Part shown: one piece after another, positions 21,807 through 33,392 of the stretch
Layout: the number at the start of each line of letters is the position of its first letter
Position numbering within the stretch: position 1 is the stretch's first letter
Source: Apoderus coryli
Lineage: Eukaryota; Arthropoda; Insecta; Coleoptera; Attelabidae
Reading direction: 5' to 3'
DNA length: 64,000 nt
Assembly: GCA_911728435.2 (NCBI GenBank)
Contig: OU452211.1
Coordinates: forward strand, 12,878,428-12,942,427
Notes under the pieces: generated by a model
Told to the model about the DNA's origin: nothing
Databases searched by the model: none
Seen by the model: only the letters and a program-made list of their open reading frames with translations
Position numbers and translations under genes: made by a program

Positions 21807-22507
21807 TTTAATTTTTTAATTAATCCTAGAATGGGCCAAAACTGAATATTTGAACTATTAAACAACGGAATTCCGTCAATGTTAAAAGAAACTTCTATAA
21901 GATTTTCCAAATTTCCAATATATGTTTCCAACAACCGATTTTTTATGTTCGATTCTAATCCCAAGTAACAAAATTCTCCATTATTTAAAACATTTACAAC
22001 TCTATTTCTAGGAGTCTTTAATATTGTCCTACTATCTAAGGGTAAGTTGGGGTGATGTTTAGATAAAAACTTTAGCATATCAGTAACAGCACATTTTGGA
22101 ATGTTATGGTTTATAGTCCAGGGTATAACCCAAGATTTGAAATCAGTAAGAAAATCTGTATTTATTTCATTAAAGTAATTTATGGTATCCCTAACACCTG
22201 ATATTATACTCAACTCATCTTCATCATAAATTGTATCTGTATCTACCTGATTAATTACATTTTTTTCTATTACACAATTGTTAGTATTATTAAAGCTGCT
22301 TCGAACAGTTTCTATATCATGTTGAGATTCCAAGCAAGAATTCGATCGAATTATCAAATTACAGACAGTATTATTATTATTTCTTACTTCAGCTAAAATA
22401 TTATTTATGTCCTCCCGCACTCTTCGCTGCAATTGTCTTCGACCGACCACATTTTTAACTTTTCTTCCACTACTGTTTGGTTGCATTCTTAAGTCTTTGC
22501 GGTGCAT
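21800..22507 (-). CDS. Truncated transposase-like protein (N-terminal 235 residues)
   Basis: The frame is open for 235 codons. The basic N-terminus has VVGRRQLQRRVREDINNIL, and an asparagine-rich, acidic linker follows. From about residue 125 come the blocks FKSWVIPWTINHNIPKCAVT, MLKFLSKHHPNLPLDSRTIL, KTPRNRVVNVLNNGEFCYLG and SFNIDGIPLFNSSNIQFWPI. These blocks are characteristic of a widespread invertebrate family annotated as transposase-domain proteins. In those proteins the conserved catalytic part follows directly after this point. Here the frame ends three residues after LIKKL, so the DDE core is absent. The first 38 nt overlap the last exon of the DUF4806 gene in a different frame, and a later start at the second Met is possible. 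It is likely a DNA-binding remnant and not an active enzyme. Confidence 0.65.
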   Translation of the reverse strand: MHRKDLRMQPNSSGRKVKNVVGRRQLQRRVREDINNILAEVRNNNNTVCNLIIRSNSCLESQHDIETVRSSFNNTNNCVIEKNVINQVDTDTIYDEDELSIISGVRDTINYFNEINTDFLTDFKSWVIPWTINHNIPKCAVTDMLKFLSKHHPNLPLDSRTILKTPRNRVVNVLNNGEFCYLGLESNIKNRLLETYIGNLENLIEVSFNIDGIPLFNSSNIQFWPILGLIKKLKC

Positions 22508-24069
22508 GTTTTAACCAGACTTTTATTATGTTTTCTATGTCCTTTTGGGAACAGTCAGCGCAGTTTATTTTTATAGCTTCTGCAAAAGAGGGAAATTGAG
22601 AAATTTGTCAACATTCTCTAAATTAATGAATTCACTAGATATTTAAGAAGTAAAATTCTTGTTGATAAATGATTTAATTTAATTCATTTTATAATTTCAA
22701 ATAAATTAAAAAAACGTACCAACAACTACGTCCTTAAGTAGACTATCGTTAAAAACTTTTTTGTTGAGACGTTTTCCATAAAAGCTGTAATGGCTGGCAA
22801 TATCGTCACGAAGCAGTGTTTTTAACACGTTGTTAGTTTTATTCGTCAAATCTCTCCCTCCTATACTTGCTAAGTAACTAGCCTGAAAAAAGTAACCTAT
22901 ACCTCATGATAGCATATAAAGATTTAAATCTTACCAATGCACTGAAATTGTCGTTGTTTTTTAAAAAATCTTCTAAGAGACAAATTTCTTCTTCGTTCGT
23001 GCACGGAAAGTTGATCGGTAAATTTTCAGGAAGGCTTCTCTTGGGTATTTTTTGATCCTTGCTTAAATTTTCCACAAGGCTTAATATTTGTTTATTTTGT
23101 TGTTTTATGTGAATGACTGTATCAAGCAATTTCTTTAAAATGTCTAATGTACAAAAAAAAAATACATAAATAAAAACAACCTAGGTAGGTATCTAAAATT
23201 ATACGCATTTTACCATTATCTTTTAATTGGTCGCTTCTCACATTTATGTTCTGGTTTTCACTAAAAAGTGAACATATGGTTTCAGAGTCGTCAACAGTAT
23301 TGAATCGTAGTTTAGGTGTAGACCGCGGTGTAGACTGCAGTAAAACTTCCTTTACCTTTGCTAAAACAGTATAGCAAAAAATAAATTAATTCAATAACCT
23401 TATAGAGCATAAGTAGTTAGGTAGATATATATTTTTTAATTATAAGTCGTAGATAATAATAATTGACATTAAGTATAGATACCTGTAGATTTAAAATGTA
23501 GCTAATTAAATTCTCCCTACCTTTTACTGGATCTAAATTGGGTCTTTTTATTTTGCTTATTGTGGGCGAACATTCTACTTCTTCATCTGATTCGTTCAAA
23601 TATCTTGCGGGACGCACTATTCGCCTCTGCATCGGTTTATAAAAAAGTTCATCTTCGTTATCACTTGGAAGTTCTGATGCTGAATTATATTCAAGCGCTT
23701 TTATTTTTTCTTTAGCCTTCAAATAAGTATCTAAAAACACAACAAGAAAAAAATTAAATTTAGTAGGTAGTTTACTATTTCAAAACCCGGAAAACTTAAT
23801 TAAATTAGTACAACACAACAAGTATAGTAATGAAAAATTATTACGAGTAGTAGTAATTGCTGGTACCTACCGAATTCAAAATAACATTTATTAATTTCAT
23901 ATGTCTTCCAATCATACGAAGGTGACAACAATTCTTTGGCCGCCTTATCCAATTCCCATTGATGTTTATACGGCGGCCAAAAACATCTTGTTTTTTGTGG
24001 TGTTAACCATGTTTTACTTATGACGGCAATGCTTTCGTCGATTTTAAATTGTACACCAATATAAGGCAT
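22470..24069 (-). CDS. DUF4806-type protein, complete six-exon gene of the 12-kb element
   Basis: The six exons are 24069-23871, 23730-23521, 23360-23214, 23143-22935, 22882-22720 and 22579-22470. All introns are GT-AG and all phases fit (1,1,1,0,1). The CDS is 1038 nt, so 345 residues with no defect. The N-terminus (MPYIGVQFKIDESIAVISKT, then CFWPPYKHQWELDKA) and the linker with acidic and basic stretches precede a coiled segment at about residues 186-215. The DUF4806 domain starts near LPINFPCTNEEEICLLEDFL (about 225) and includes GRDLTNKTNNVLKTLLRDDI. The end reads IIKVWLKHAPQRLKNATKQ. Such proteins are abundant in insect genomes; their biochemical role is unknown. Sitting inside transposon termini and overlapping the transposase frame, it is probably an accessory transposon protein. 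Its intactness in an otherwise decayed landscape is notable. Confidence 0.85.
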
Positions 24070-25370
24070 TTAGCTTAAAAATTAAATCTTTAATTTTAAT
24101 TAGTGGAGTAACCTTCAGATAACCTCTACAATTTAGACGCGCAATTTCACTTCAGAGCTTTATCACCATTATTTAAAAGAAATGGAAAATACGTAGCACC
24201 TCCAACCATGTTATAATATTGTATTGCTCCAACCACCAAACCCGCAGTAAATAAAATACATTAAGTAAATATAAAATATAAAAACAAATGTAGGTATTCT
24301 CTATAAGAAACTTAACCACAAAATTTGCGAATAAACAAGAACAAAACAACGCATGCCGACGAAACGTAAAACTTTATCAACCTGTGTTGCCAGATCGAAT
24401 TATAGCCTGATTTTCTAAAGAACCATTGTCTTAAAGACAATGACAGAACTCTTGATAAAATACGATAATCTAAACTAAACGTAGCTCATTGGCAACAATG
24501 CGGACTATAGAAAAGAAATGATAAATTTCAGCAATTTTGACTCAAATATTAGAGAAAGGTAATATAGTAGAATCGGTAATTCTAAATGTAGTAATAAATA
24601 CTCGTTATGATTATCATATCATAAATGGCGGATGTATGTGATGTGTGATTTTTATGACACAAAAATGACGTGAAAAACACGTTTTATTTAAACGCAAAAA
24701 ATGCCGTCATGAATATCACGTGATTAATTACGTCACTTTTTGGTCTATGACGTCGACGACGAGTTACGACCTTAAAAGAACGTCATTTTCACGTTAGTGT
24801 GTTAACTGGGTCATCATGTCATAGGCAAAACCAGGAGCAAATGTATGTTCATGCCAACGCAATTGTGACTCTTTGGATATACTTTGCCATCTTTTCTTAT
24901 GTAAAAAATGTAATTAAATTTTGAATACCTATCTGTGCGTTAGTAAAAATTACTATGTATATAATTATGTATATAGGTAGGTAATATCAAAGATTAATGT
25001 CTTTGGTAATAGTGAAGACTATACCTCGGCAACACTGAGTATTAGTAAATGGTCAGCGTTGCCGGTTGTAACATAATAATTATTATTACAATTTTGCACT
25101 AAATCTGGTACTAAATTTGTACTGTAAGATGAATTTAATGAATCTGTACTAGGATTTTTTATATACTAAATTGGCCAACAATTGACCTTTTTTTCTTGGT
25201 GACGTAACATAATATGTTGTAAAATCTGAGCAGCTATAACATTATAATATTATGTTTAAGCATGTTATCGGCAACAGTGGATACGGTAAGAAAATCATAA
25301 CTATTTTTTCAAAACACAAAAAACAAAGTAGTAGTTGTCTTTATAAAGACAATGACCTCACCTATCTATA
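24070..25370. other. Upstream region of the DUF4806 gene, non-coding
   Basis: AT-rich. At about 24655-24815 there is a cluster of CACGT/GACGT motifs in both orientations (GACGTGAAAAACACG, ATCACGTGATTAATTACGTC, ATGACGTCGACGACG), resembling a small fold-back. No gene is seen. It would include the promoter of the DUF4806 gene. Confidence 0.4.
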
Positions 25371-25815
25371 GGGTTATTCTTTCGTAGTGATTGGTCTGAA
25401 CAAGTGAGTGTGATTAAACTGAATGTGATTATACTGAACTGAATATTTGGCGAAACCGAAAGATCATCTTTTTTATGATTGTCTTTCACTTAACCTCGAA
25501 AACAACCAAATCTGCTCTGAAAACTGGAAAATTATTTCTTCCATGATATTATTATCCATGTTTTAAACTTTTACAATTTATTGGTTTGATTCGAAATCAT
25601 ATGCCAATTATTATCTCTCAATACTTTTAGAGGTTGACTGTTAACTGAACGAACTAACCGGTACCTAGAGGTTGATCAGTAAGCGGCAACGGGGGTAGGA
25701 ATTTTAATCAGTTTGTTAGAAGTGACCGATGTCGAAACAATACGCACAATCGTGAATGAACTGACAATTTTCAGATTGTTCACTTAGTTCAGTACGAAAG
25801 AATAACCCTTACATT
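25371..25815. mobile_element. Small MITE with GGGTTATTCTTTCGTA inverted repeats
   Basis: GGGTTATTCTTTCGTA at 25372 is repeated as the complement TACGAAAGAATAACCC ending near 25812. The outer arms continue with GTTCAG- and GTGAAC-like matches. About 445 bp and no coding. The superfamily is not assigned, and flanking duplications are unclear. Confidence 0.6.
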
Positions 25816-25909
25816 ATTAATGTTTAGGTATATATTTTATTTTAATAACTTAAGACGCCGTGTTGTTTTATGCAATAATTTCTTAAAATAAGGAGCTCAA
25901 GAAATCTGC

Positions 25910-27290
25910 ATTATTTAGGATAACGGACATGAATGAAATTTTTTATTGAATCCGTATTGAAACCAATCGCATCGTGGAAATTCTTATTCAGCAATTCTAT
26001 ATTAAACGCAATTGAAATAAGCAGTTTTATGCCGCATAAAAACTAATTCAAACTGATAAAACCAAATTAAACATTTGATTTGGAATACCTTATTGAAACC
26101 AATAAATTCCAATTAAAGAATTTCTTATTAATCCATATTGAAACCAATTCGTTCCATGGTAATTTTTATTCAGTACTTCCATATTAAACGCAATTGAAAT
26201 AAGCAGTTTTATGCCGCAGAAAAGCTAATTCAAACTGATAAAACCAAATTAAACATTTGATTTAGAATACCTTATTGAAACCAATAAATTCCCAATAAAG
26301 AATTTCTTATTAATCCATATTGAAACCAATTCGTTCCATGGTAATTTTTATTCAGTACTTCCATATTAAACGCAATTGAAATAAGCAGTTTTATGCCGCA
26401 TAAAAACTAATTCAAACTGATAAAACCAAATTAAACATTTGATTTGGAATACCTTATTGAAACTAATAAATTCCAAATAAAGAATTTCTTATTAATCCAT
26501 ATTGAAACCAATTCGTTCCATGGTAATTTTAATTTAGTACTTCCATATTAAACGCAATTGAAATAAGCAGTTTTATGCCGCATAAAAACTAATTCAAACT
26601 GATAAAACCAAATTAAACATTTGATTTGGAATACCTTATTGAAACCAATAAATTCCAAATAAAGAATTTCTTATTAATCCATATTGAAACCAATTCGTTC
26701 CATGGTAATTTTTATTCAGTACTTCCATATTAAACGCAATTGAAATAAGCAGTTTTATGCCGCATAAAAACGAATTCAAACTGATAAAACCAAATTAAAC
26801 ATTTGATTTGGAATACCTTATTGAAACCAATAAATTCCAAATAAAGAATTTCTTATTAATCCATATTGAAACCAATTCGTTCCATGGTAATTTTTATTCA
26901 GTACTTCCATATTAAACGCAATTGAAATAAGCAGTTTTATGCCGCATAAAAACTAATTCAAACTGATAAAACCAAATTAAACATTTGATTTGGAATACCT
27001 TATTGAAACCAATAAATTCCAAATAAAGAATTTCTTATTAATCCATATTGAAACCAATTCGTTCCATGGTAATTTTTATTCAGTACTTCCATATTAAACG
27101 CAATTGAAATAAGCAGTTTTATGCCGCATAAAAACTAATTCAAACTGATAAAACCAAATTAAACATTTGATTTGGAATGCCTTATTGAAACCAACAATTC
27201 CCAAATAAAGAATTTCTTATTAATCCATATTGAAACCAATTCGTTTGATGGTAATTTTTATTCAGTAATTCCATATTAAACACTATTCAT
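25910..27290 (-). repeat. Right subterminal tandem array, 181-bp monomer
   Basis: About 7.5 copies of a unit of about 181 bp. Each holds two CCATATT(A/G)AA-type motifs (AATCCATATTGAAACC and TTCCATATTAAACGC) plus CAGTTTTATGCCGCATAAAA. Read outward from the right end these become TTTAATATGG, the same core as the left array, in inverted orientation. Copies are about 95 percent alike. It ends in diverged single motifs before the terminal repeat. Confidence 0.88.
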
Positions 27291-27535
27291 TTTAACCTAT
27301 TAAATCCGTATAAAACCCACTTTGTTTTGAATCTGTAATGCCATATTAGATCTAATCATATTTAAAACTTATAGAGACCAATACAATTCCATTGATGTGT
27401 TTTATATGTATATCCAAATAAACCCAAACCATATTGAATCATATAAGATTACTATTAAAATAACATAGAGCTTGTCAAAGCCAGATTAAAACCTACATTC
27501 ACTTATAGATACTTATAGATCCAGATCAAGTTTTA

Positions 27536-27565
27536 ATATGATTCTATACGGTATTTTCAACAGGG
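27536..27565 (-). repeat. Right terminal inverted repeat of the 12-kb element
   Basis: On the minus strand it reads CCCTGTTGAAAATACCGTAT and onwards, matching the left terminus. CA follows at 27566. Confidence 0.75.
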
Positions 27566-27881
27566 CACATATCCTATAATATATTGTTTCCTTTTTTTAA
27601 ATGAATTATGCGTTTTATCTTTTGTGTTTTGGGACAATAAGTTGTACAACCGTGGGGCTAGGTAATTGTAAAATTTGTCCTATTGTCGTTTTCGCTCGAG
27701 ATTCTTTGAAATTTGATTTTATTCGTGTATTACAGCGGTGTAGGATTTTAGCATATTGTGATCGACATTTATGAAATTTTCATAAGGTAATGTGAGAGTA
27801 CAACTGTCTAATACTAAAAAAAATTGTCTCCTTATATAAAAGATCTGTTTGGTGGAGAAATGGTTTTTTAAATATAATTTT
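27566..27881. other. Spacer between the 12-kb element and the inverted CACAG copy
   Basis: Mostly AT-rich, with a slightly GC-richer segment at 27640-27780 of LINE-tail appearance. No gene. Confidence 0.35.
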
Positions 27882-30800
27882 CACAGAAAAAAAAACCTTG
27901 GTTCAGATAGATAAAAAACGTAAGCACCACAGGGACAGCCAAAACCTTGTCTACTCCTTCTAGAAAAATTTACTGGATAGACATTATGTCATTTAGATAA
28001 TATTCTTGAATAGTTTACATATGCTTCTTGTCTAAAAGAGACAAACACTTTTTGTCATTTAAATAAAAATATATTGTATGCCAGCAAAGTTTATTAGTTA
28101 TTTTAGTAATGTAGAAAAATTTACTGGATAGAGATTATGTCATTTAGATAATATTCTTGAATAGTTTACATATGCTCCTTGTCTGGGAGACAAACACTAT
28201 TTGTCATTTAAATAAAAGTATATTGTATGTCAGCAAAGTTTACTAGTTATTTTAGTGATGATACTCGTTTAATGTCTATCCCGTAAATTTTTCTACATTA
28301 CTAAAATAACTAATAAACTTTGCTAACATACAATATATTTTTATTTAAATGACAAATAGTGTTTGTCTCTCTCTTCTAGTAATTTTTTTCTAGAAGGGGT
28401 AGACAAGATTTGGGGGTACCTGTGGTGCTTACGTTTTTTTATCTGAACCACCATCAGTTTTTTAGTGCGACTCTTATTTATTTATTTTTTTAAAATAAAC
28501 TTAAGCCTACTGAAAATCTTGTATTAGATATAATATAAGCTAGGTATATATAGTCAAACTTCAATCTACACATGTTAAAGTTATAAAAAAAATGAAAAGC
28601 ACTTTCTCATTGTTACTTTTTGAGGAGACTCGACGTTTCGTTTTCGAAAAACCATCAACTTCGATTTTTTAAATACGGCCCGTGATTTTCTATTGTTAAA
28701 TTTAAAGCCATTTTCGATTCAAAAATAGGTGGTTTAAACAAGTTTACAGTATTTTTAGTTGTTATTTAAACTTATTCAAGAAAAAGCGCCATAGTTTGGG
28801 ACTTAACTGACTGAATGCAGAGTATATACCTAATTAGTAATTTTTGCAAAGAAATTCTTTCGACGTTAATCAAAATTATTTATTATTATTTGCCAATTTA
28901 TTTCTGTCAGCACATTTTATTCTGTACGCAGTTTTTTAAATTTAGTTAAAATTTTTGTGCTTTTTATTAAAAAAAAACGCCTTTCTCAGATGAATCTTTT
29001 ACGCAAAATAATTGCCAAACTATGGCGATTTTTCTTGAAGTTTAAATAACAGCTAAAAATACTGAAAACTTGTTGAAACCATTCCGTTACATCTATTTTT
29101 GTTTTGAAAATGACTTTAAATTTAACAATAAAAATCCAGGGCCGTATTTAAAATATCGAAGTTTATGGTTTTTCAAAAACGAAACGTCGTAATGAAAATT
29201 TGTAAACGGTATATTTTTCTCATAAAAAAGTAACAATGAGAGCTTTTAAGTTTTTTATATCTGTAAAAATAATGTCAGAAATCAATAAAAACTAAAATCG
29301 CAAAAAAATTGCATTTTCTTTAAAAAAATACGGCCTTGTAAAATATAGTTTATACCTAATTCATTTTCTACTATAAATATTATACATTTCAAGATCTACT
29401 AACTAGGTACTAGGTAGTTATCTAATTTGGGGACAAATAAACCTAAAATGTATTGGTTATTTTAAAAAAAATCGAGTTTTTCCGAAAAACAATGACGCTG
29501 AAACAAAAAAAAAAAATATCAAAGAAACTTTAGATTCCTTATGAGGAAACTAAGTAAAATAACAGATTCTACCGGTACGTACGAGGAATGATAAGATAAT
29601 TCCAATCCACAAATCCTAACTCACAGACATTGGTAAAATGGTAAACAAATCAATACATACCTACCTTTACAAAAGAAAGAAAAAAGGCATACCTAGCTAA
29701 AATATTTATGTAACTTCTTTTGAAAAACTGCATTAATTTGCTAAAAATTAATCCGGCCCTGGCAAATTAAATATATTATCGTGAACCCATCTAAACTATT
29801 GTTTAGTTGCTGTAAATGGAGGAATACCATATTAAGATTGATTAAATTAGAAAAAGTATTTTAAATTAGGATTAAGTACCTACTAAATAATACGTATCTA
29901 GATAGGTACCTATCTATTGCCAAAGATTATATCTGATATTGCCATGAAATAAGATTGTTTGCATTGGTCGTAAAATTATAAAAATAAATAATTAAATAAT
30001 AATTATTATAATTTACTTGCCGAGAAAAGTATCAACGAGCTCCCCCAGATTCCAGCTAATTAATATTTCTTTTGTTTCCTCCATAGATATTAATAATATA
30101 TGAATATTTAACAAAACTCAACACACCAAACTAATCACTACACTTAATTATGTTGGATGCACATTGGTATAATACATATCTGTTACTGTATCTGTATAGT
30201 CCATCCTCACCACTTGTAGAAATTGGGATATCAATATCTGGGTATATACTTACTATCAATAAATTAAAATTTAATATATTAAATTAAAATATCTTCAGAT
30301 TAGAACACAAAATAACTAGATCCTAGTTAGAGCGACGCCAAGACTCTAATCAAAAAATACCAAAATGAAACCCCCTCCCTCTGAACCAAGCGAGACGCAC
30401 TAGGTACAAGTTGGTACATACATAGAAGATTGAAGTTGTCGGCACCCGCTTCTACAAAGGGTTTTAGGTACGTGGACTAGCAGCGGGGACAAACACATTA
30501 GGTAGAACGGGGAATAACCGTTGGCTGAAATAGAATGACGACTTATGTAGACAACTATAGGTTCCTATCTCTACCAGATAAAATAATTCGATATTTTGGA
30601 GGATAGAAATTTCGTAAATGAAAAGTATAAGGTAAAATAACTATTACACAGATGTAATGAAATCAGTGCCGATTTTAGCTATGTACTTAGTTGTTAAAAT
30701 CTTATTTATACTTAAATATTATAATGCACATAGGTACCTAGGTGTATTAATATACTAAAGCAGATAAATGAAATTTATAGGTAGGTAGGTAGGTATATGT

Positions 30801-31224
30801 TCCTATTAGAACTAATTTAGTTTTGGGTTTCATAAAACGATTTTTGAGAATAGTTAGGTACGTATAGGTACCTACCTAATTACCTCATTAAGTATTTTCT
30901 TAATAATAATAGTTACACCTAAGTGGGTACGTATGGAAATCTGTAGGTGTACAATACCTAATTCAAGCAGAATACCGAACTCATTTAGCGCAAATAAAAT
31001 TTTATATAGGTTCACAATTTGAAATCTTATTTAACTAATGCACATACAAGTTTCGTTTAGATGAGAAGATATCAGCTTAGCAGGAAAAATTGTCGTTTTT
31101 AGATAATGTAGCTACTCATACTTGATAACTACATTTACTACTTTAACAAAAATTTTGCGAAAACTAGCAAATTCACCTCTAAATAATATTTTTTATTTGG
31201 ATAAACCAAGTTTTTTTTTCTGTG
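27882..31224 (-). mobile_element. CACAG-ended CMC-like DNA transposon, inverted right copy (3.3 kb)
   Basis: A near-full-length reverse-complement copy of 7219-10808, including the terminal AAAAACGTAAGCACCACAGG block (27910), the internal fold-back (28600-29330), the SAM-like exon (30021-30084) and the outer end CCAAGTTTTTTTTTCTGTG (31224). The left flank is TT and the right flank is TA, so the target duplication is not intact. It differs from the left copy by point changes and small indels. With its partner it forms a long inverted repeat about 17 kb apart. Confidence 0.75.
30021..30084 (-). CDS. SAM-like first exon in the inverted CACAG copy
   Basis: Same 21-codon start as 8363-8426, beginning MEETKEILISWNLGELVDTF. 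The donor is GCAAGT, a GC-type or mutated site. No downstream exon was found. Confidence 0.35.
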
Positions 31225-31934
31225 TAACATAAAAATACCTAATTGGTTTCTAAAAATAGAATAGCAATTTTGAAAGTACGCCTTTGTCTTAATAAACAAA
31301 TCGAGGGAATATTTTATAATTATAATTATTTTTAAATGTCTTATCAATATTTAAAAAAAAACTATCCTCATATTAATGCTTCTTATACAATTATAGAAAC
31401 AAACAACCTTATCATTATCAACATTATAATTTTGTAATAACATAATACATTCTCAGTTGAATTTACGTGCTGCAAGTGTTGATTTCTTAAATAGAATTTC
31501 ACAATGAATCCGAAAACGTGTCATAGACTTGTTTTTTATGTGAATGGAAAAAAGGTAGGAATAATTTTCTAATTTGGTTTTTTTTAGTGCATATTTGCAA
31601 GGAACAAGTTAACAAGAAATACATTATTTTAAGAATATGCTCGTTAATACTTTTTGTCGTACTAGATTTAAGAAGGAATTGCTAAGTACGGATGTGCTCA
31701 TGTTGCTTATTTTAGTGCTTTAAACAATCATATAACAACTCAAAATTAATTGATAATAATCACTGAAATCAATACTCGATACTCCACAAAGCATATAGGA
31801 TTTATTTATTATATTAATATAATATGCTTCGAGCATAATATGAGGATTTATTGTTGTGTGTATGTTTTCTTCGTGCGTTCGGACCGTACAAATTGTCAGG
31901 CTGAAGAATACCGAAAACAAAAACACCAACTCAT
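31225..31934. other. AT-rich spacer, nothing recognised
   Basis: Short overlapping open frames on both strands are consistent with random AT-rich DNA. No element end is evident apart from the CACAG terminus at the left. Confidence 0.4.
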
Positions 31935-33077
31935 GTGAATAATCTCGAAATAAAATACATCAGTGGGACACCCAAAATTATTTCAGCGACTTTAAACTGC
32001 CAGCGCCCAACAATTTGGACAACTTGTGTTTATCAAAATATTAGAGGTATCAAAGTTGGACACTTTTGCTGTTCTGTGAGTGATTGTGACAATGATATTG
32101 TGGTGTTGACGAAAACATGGTAAAACTCAAATGTGAATAGTGGCCTATTTCACAATAATTATTTTGTATATCACAAGGATTATAATTCTGATGGTAGGCG
32201 CCTGTCTACTCTTGGTGGCGTACTGATAGCAGTAAAGAATAATTTTAAAGTCGAAATAATCATTAATATTGATTTCATACACCATGCTTTTGAGTCTTTC
32301 AAACAGTTAGAAGAATTGTAAAATAGTAAAGTGATCTTGAGCGACGTCAATATATCTACCTAATATATTAATGGCAAAGATAGTAACAGACAGTGAAGTA
32401 TAGGCTATTTCGGTAGTCTCTTTAATTCTATGGTTCACAAAAAGGGTGATAGAAATGATCCTAATAACTTTCGCTCTATATCATTGGCGAACTGTAATCT
32501 CAAGGTTTTTACCCAAATCTTGTTAAATAGATTAACCACGTGGGCTGAACTTAATGAGGTGATTCCTTGGTCGCAGTCGGGCTTTAGGAAGGATAGTGGC
32601 TGTGACGAATATTTTCATTCTTCATTCAACGGTCTCGAGCTATTTAACGTTAAAAAGTGAAAATGCATTCATTGACTCTCGTAGAGCTTTTGACTCGATC
32701 CTGCACTCTCTTTTGTGGCGGAAAATGTATTCTTATGGTACTAGCCCTCAATTTATTGGTATTCTCATGAATCTCTACGAAGGGACTTTATGTAGGTCAG
32801 TGGTGTTGATTGTATTATACGTTCTTACGAGTTGTAGTGTGCTACAGGAGGAGCCACTTGGGCCGATCGCAAGTGGCCTGAGCCTGGATGAGAGGGTTTC
32901 AATTTCAGTTCTCCTGTATGCGGAAAACTTAGTTCTACTCAGTGACTCGTAGTCAGCACCGAGCGCCAATTGGACATTTTGCAAAAATATGGAGGCATAA
33001 ATTGTTTAACAATTAATGAAACCAAATCAAGGGTTATGTATTTTAATCGAACAGATTAGATTGTTCCTGTCGAAGTT
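31935..33077 (+). pseudogene. LINE fragment: endonuclease and reverse transcriptase remnants
   Basis: The endonuclease part shows VYQNIRGIKVG, NDIVVLTKTW and GGVLIAVKNNFKVEI. The reverse transcriptase part, after a deletion, shows VHKKGDRNDPNNFRSISLAN, QILLNRLTTWAELNEVIPWS, SGFRKDSGC, a DSRRAFDSILHSLLWRKMYS-like block A, and VLLYAENLVLLSDS (a mutated Y-A-D-D). It ends with LDILQKYGGINCLTINETKS at the LTR. Frameshifts and stops throughout. It is interrupted at 33078 by the BEL-type LTR. Confidence 0.75.
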
Positions 33078-33256
33078 CGTTAGGACACGTTGTATATTTT
33101 CCTGTATATGTTACTTTTGTATTTCACACTTTGTATGTATGTTCATTTGTTGTTATTGTTGCTATTGATATTAATATCAGAAAAAATTAATATAATTTTG
33201 TAATAGTCAGTGTCAGAGTATATCATTAAAACTAAAATAATGCTACTGAAACAACA
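33078..33256 (+). repeat. 5' LTR of the BEL/Pao element
   Basis: Matches 38099-38269 at over 90 percent by eye (shared GACACGTTGTATATTTTC and AAACTAAAATAAT). It ends ...GAAACAACA. The first bases are mutated from the TGTTACGACACG of the 3' LTR. Confidence 0.75.
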
Positions 33257-33300
33257 TTATTGGCATCCCTAGTGTTACTAATAAGTAAAAGAAAAATAAA

Positions 33301-33392
33301 CTGTTGCCCTCGAGGCACGAATAGCTCTCCATATTTAAGTGTAAAACTAATAATTTTATGACCTTTTTGTCATTTATCTAAAATTTATATAT
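33301..33392. repeat. Inverted copy of the repeat at 1-92
   Basis: Reverse complement of the first 92 bases of the window, here just downstream of the 5' LTR. Origin unknown. Confidence 0.6.

Larger units (their letters stand above)
15379..27565. mobile_element. 12.2-kb DNA transposon with subterminal arrays, DUF4806 gene and transposase remnant
   Basis: The ends are CCCTGTTGAAAATGCC (15379) and the complement of CCCTGTTGAAAATACC (ending 27565). About 26 of the first 30 bases agree. CA flanks both sides (15377-15378 and 27566-27567), a possible 2-bp target duplication. In order it holds: a left tandem array (15501-19355), an AT-rich spacer, a two-exon coding relic (20459-20769), a truncated transposase (21800-22507), a complete DUF4806-type gene (22470-24069), a non-coding segment with a small MITE (25371-25815), and a right tandem array (25910-27290). 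The TTAATATGG core recurs in both arrays and points inward from each end. The transposase core is missing, so this copy is probably non-autonomous. The superfamily is unproven; the termini and TA/CA duplication are nearest to CMC-type elements. Confidence 0.7.

Noticed and set aside
7219..31224. The whole 24 kb as one giant transposon with 3.5-kb inverted repeats carrying serpin exon 1
   Set aside because: The left copy alone is flanked by TA within continuous Crypton-like sequence, so it is a separate insertion. The right copy's flanks do not match the left ones.
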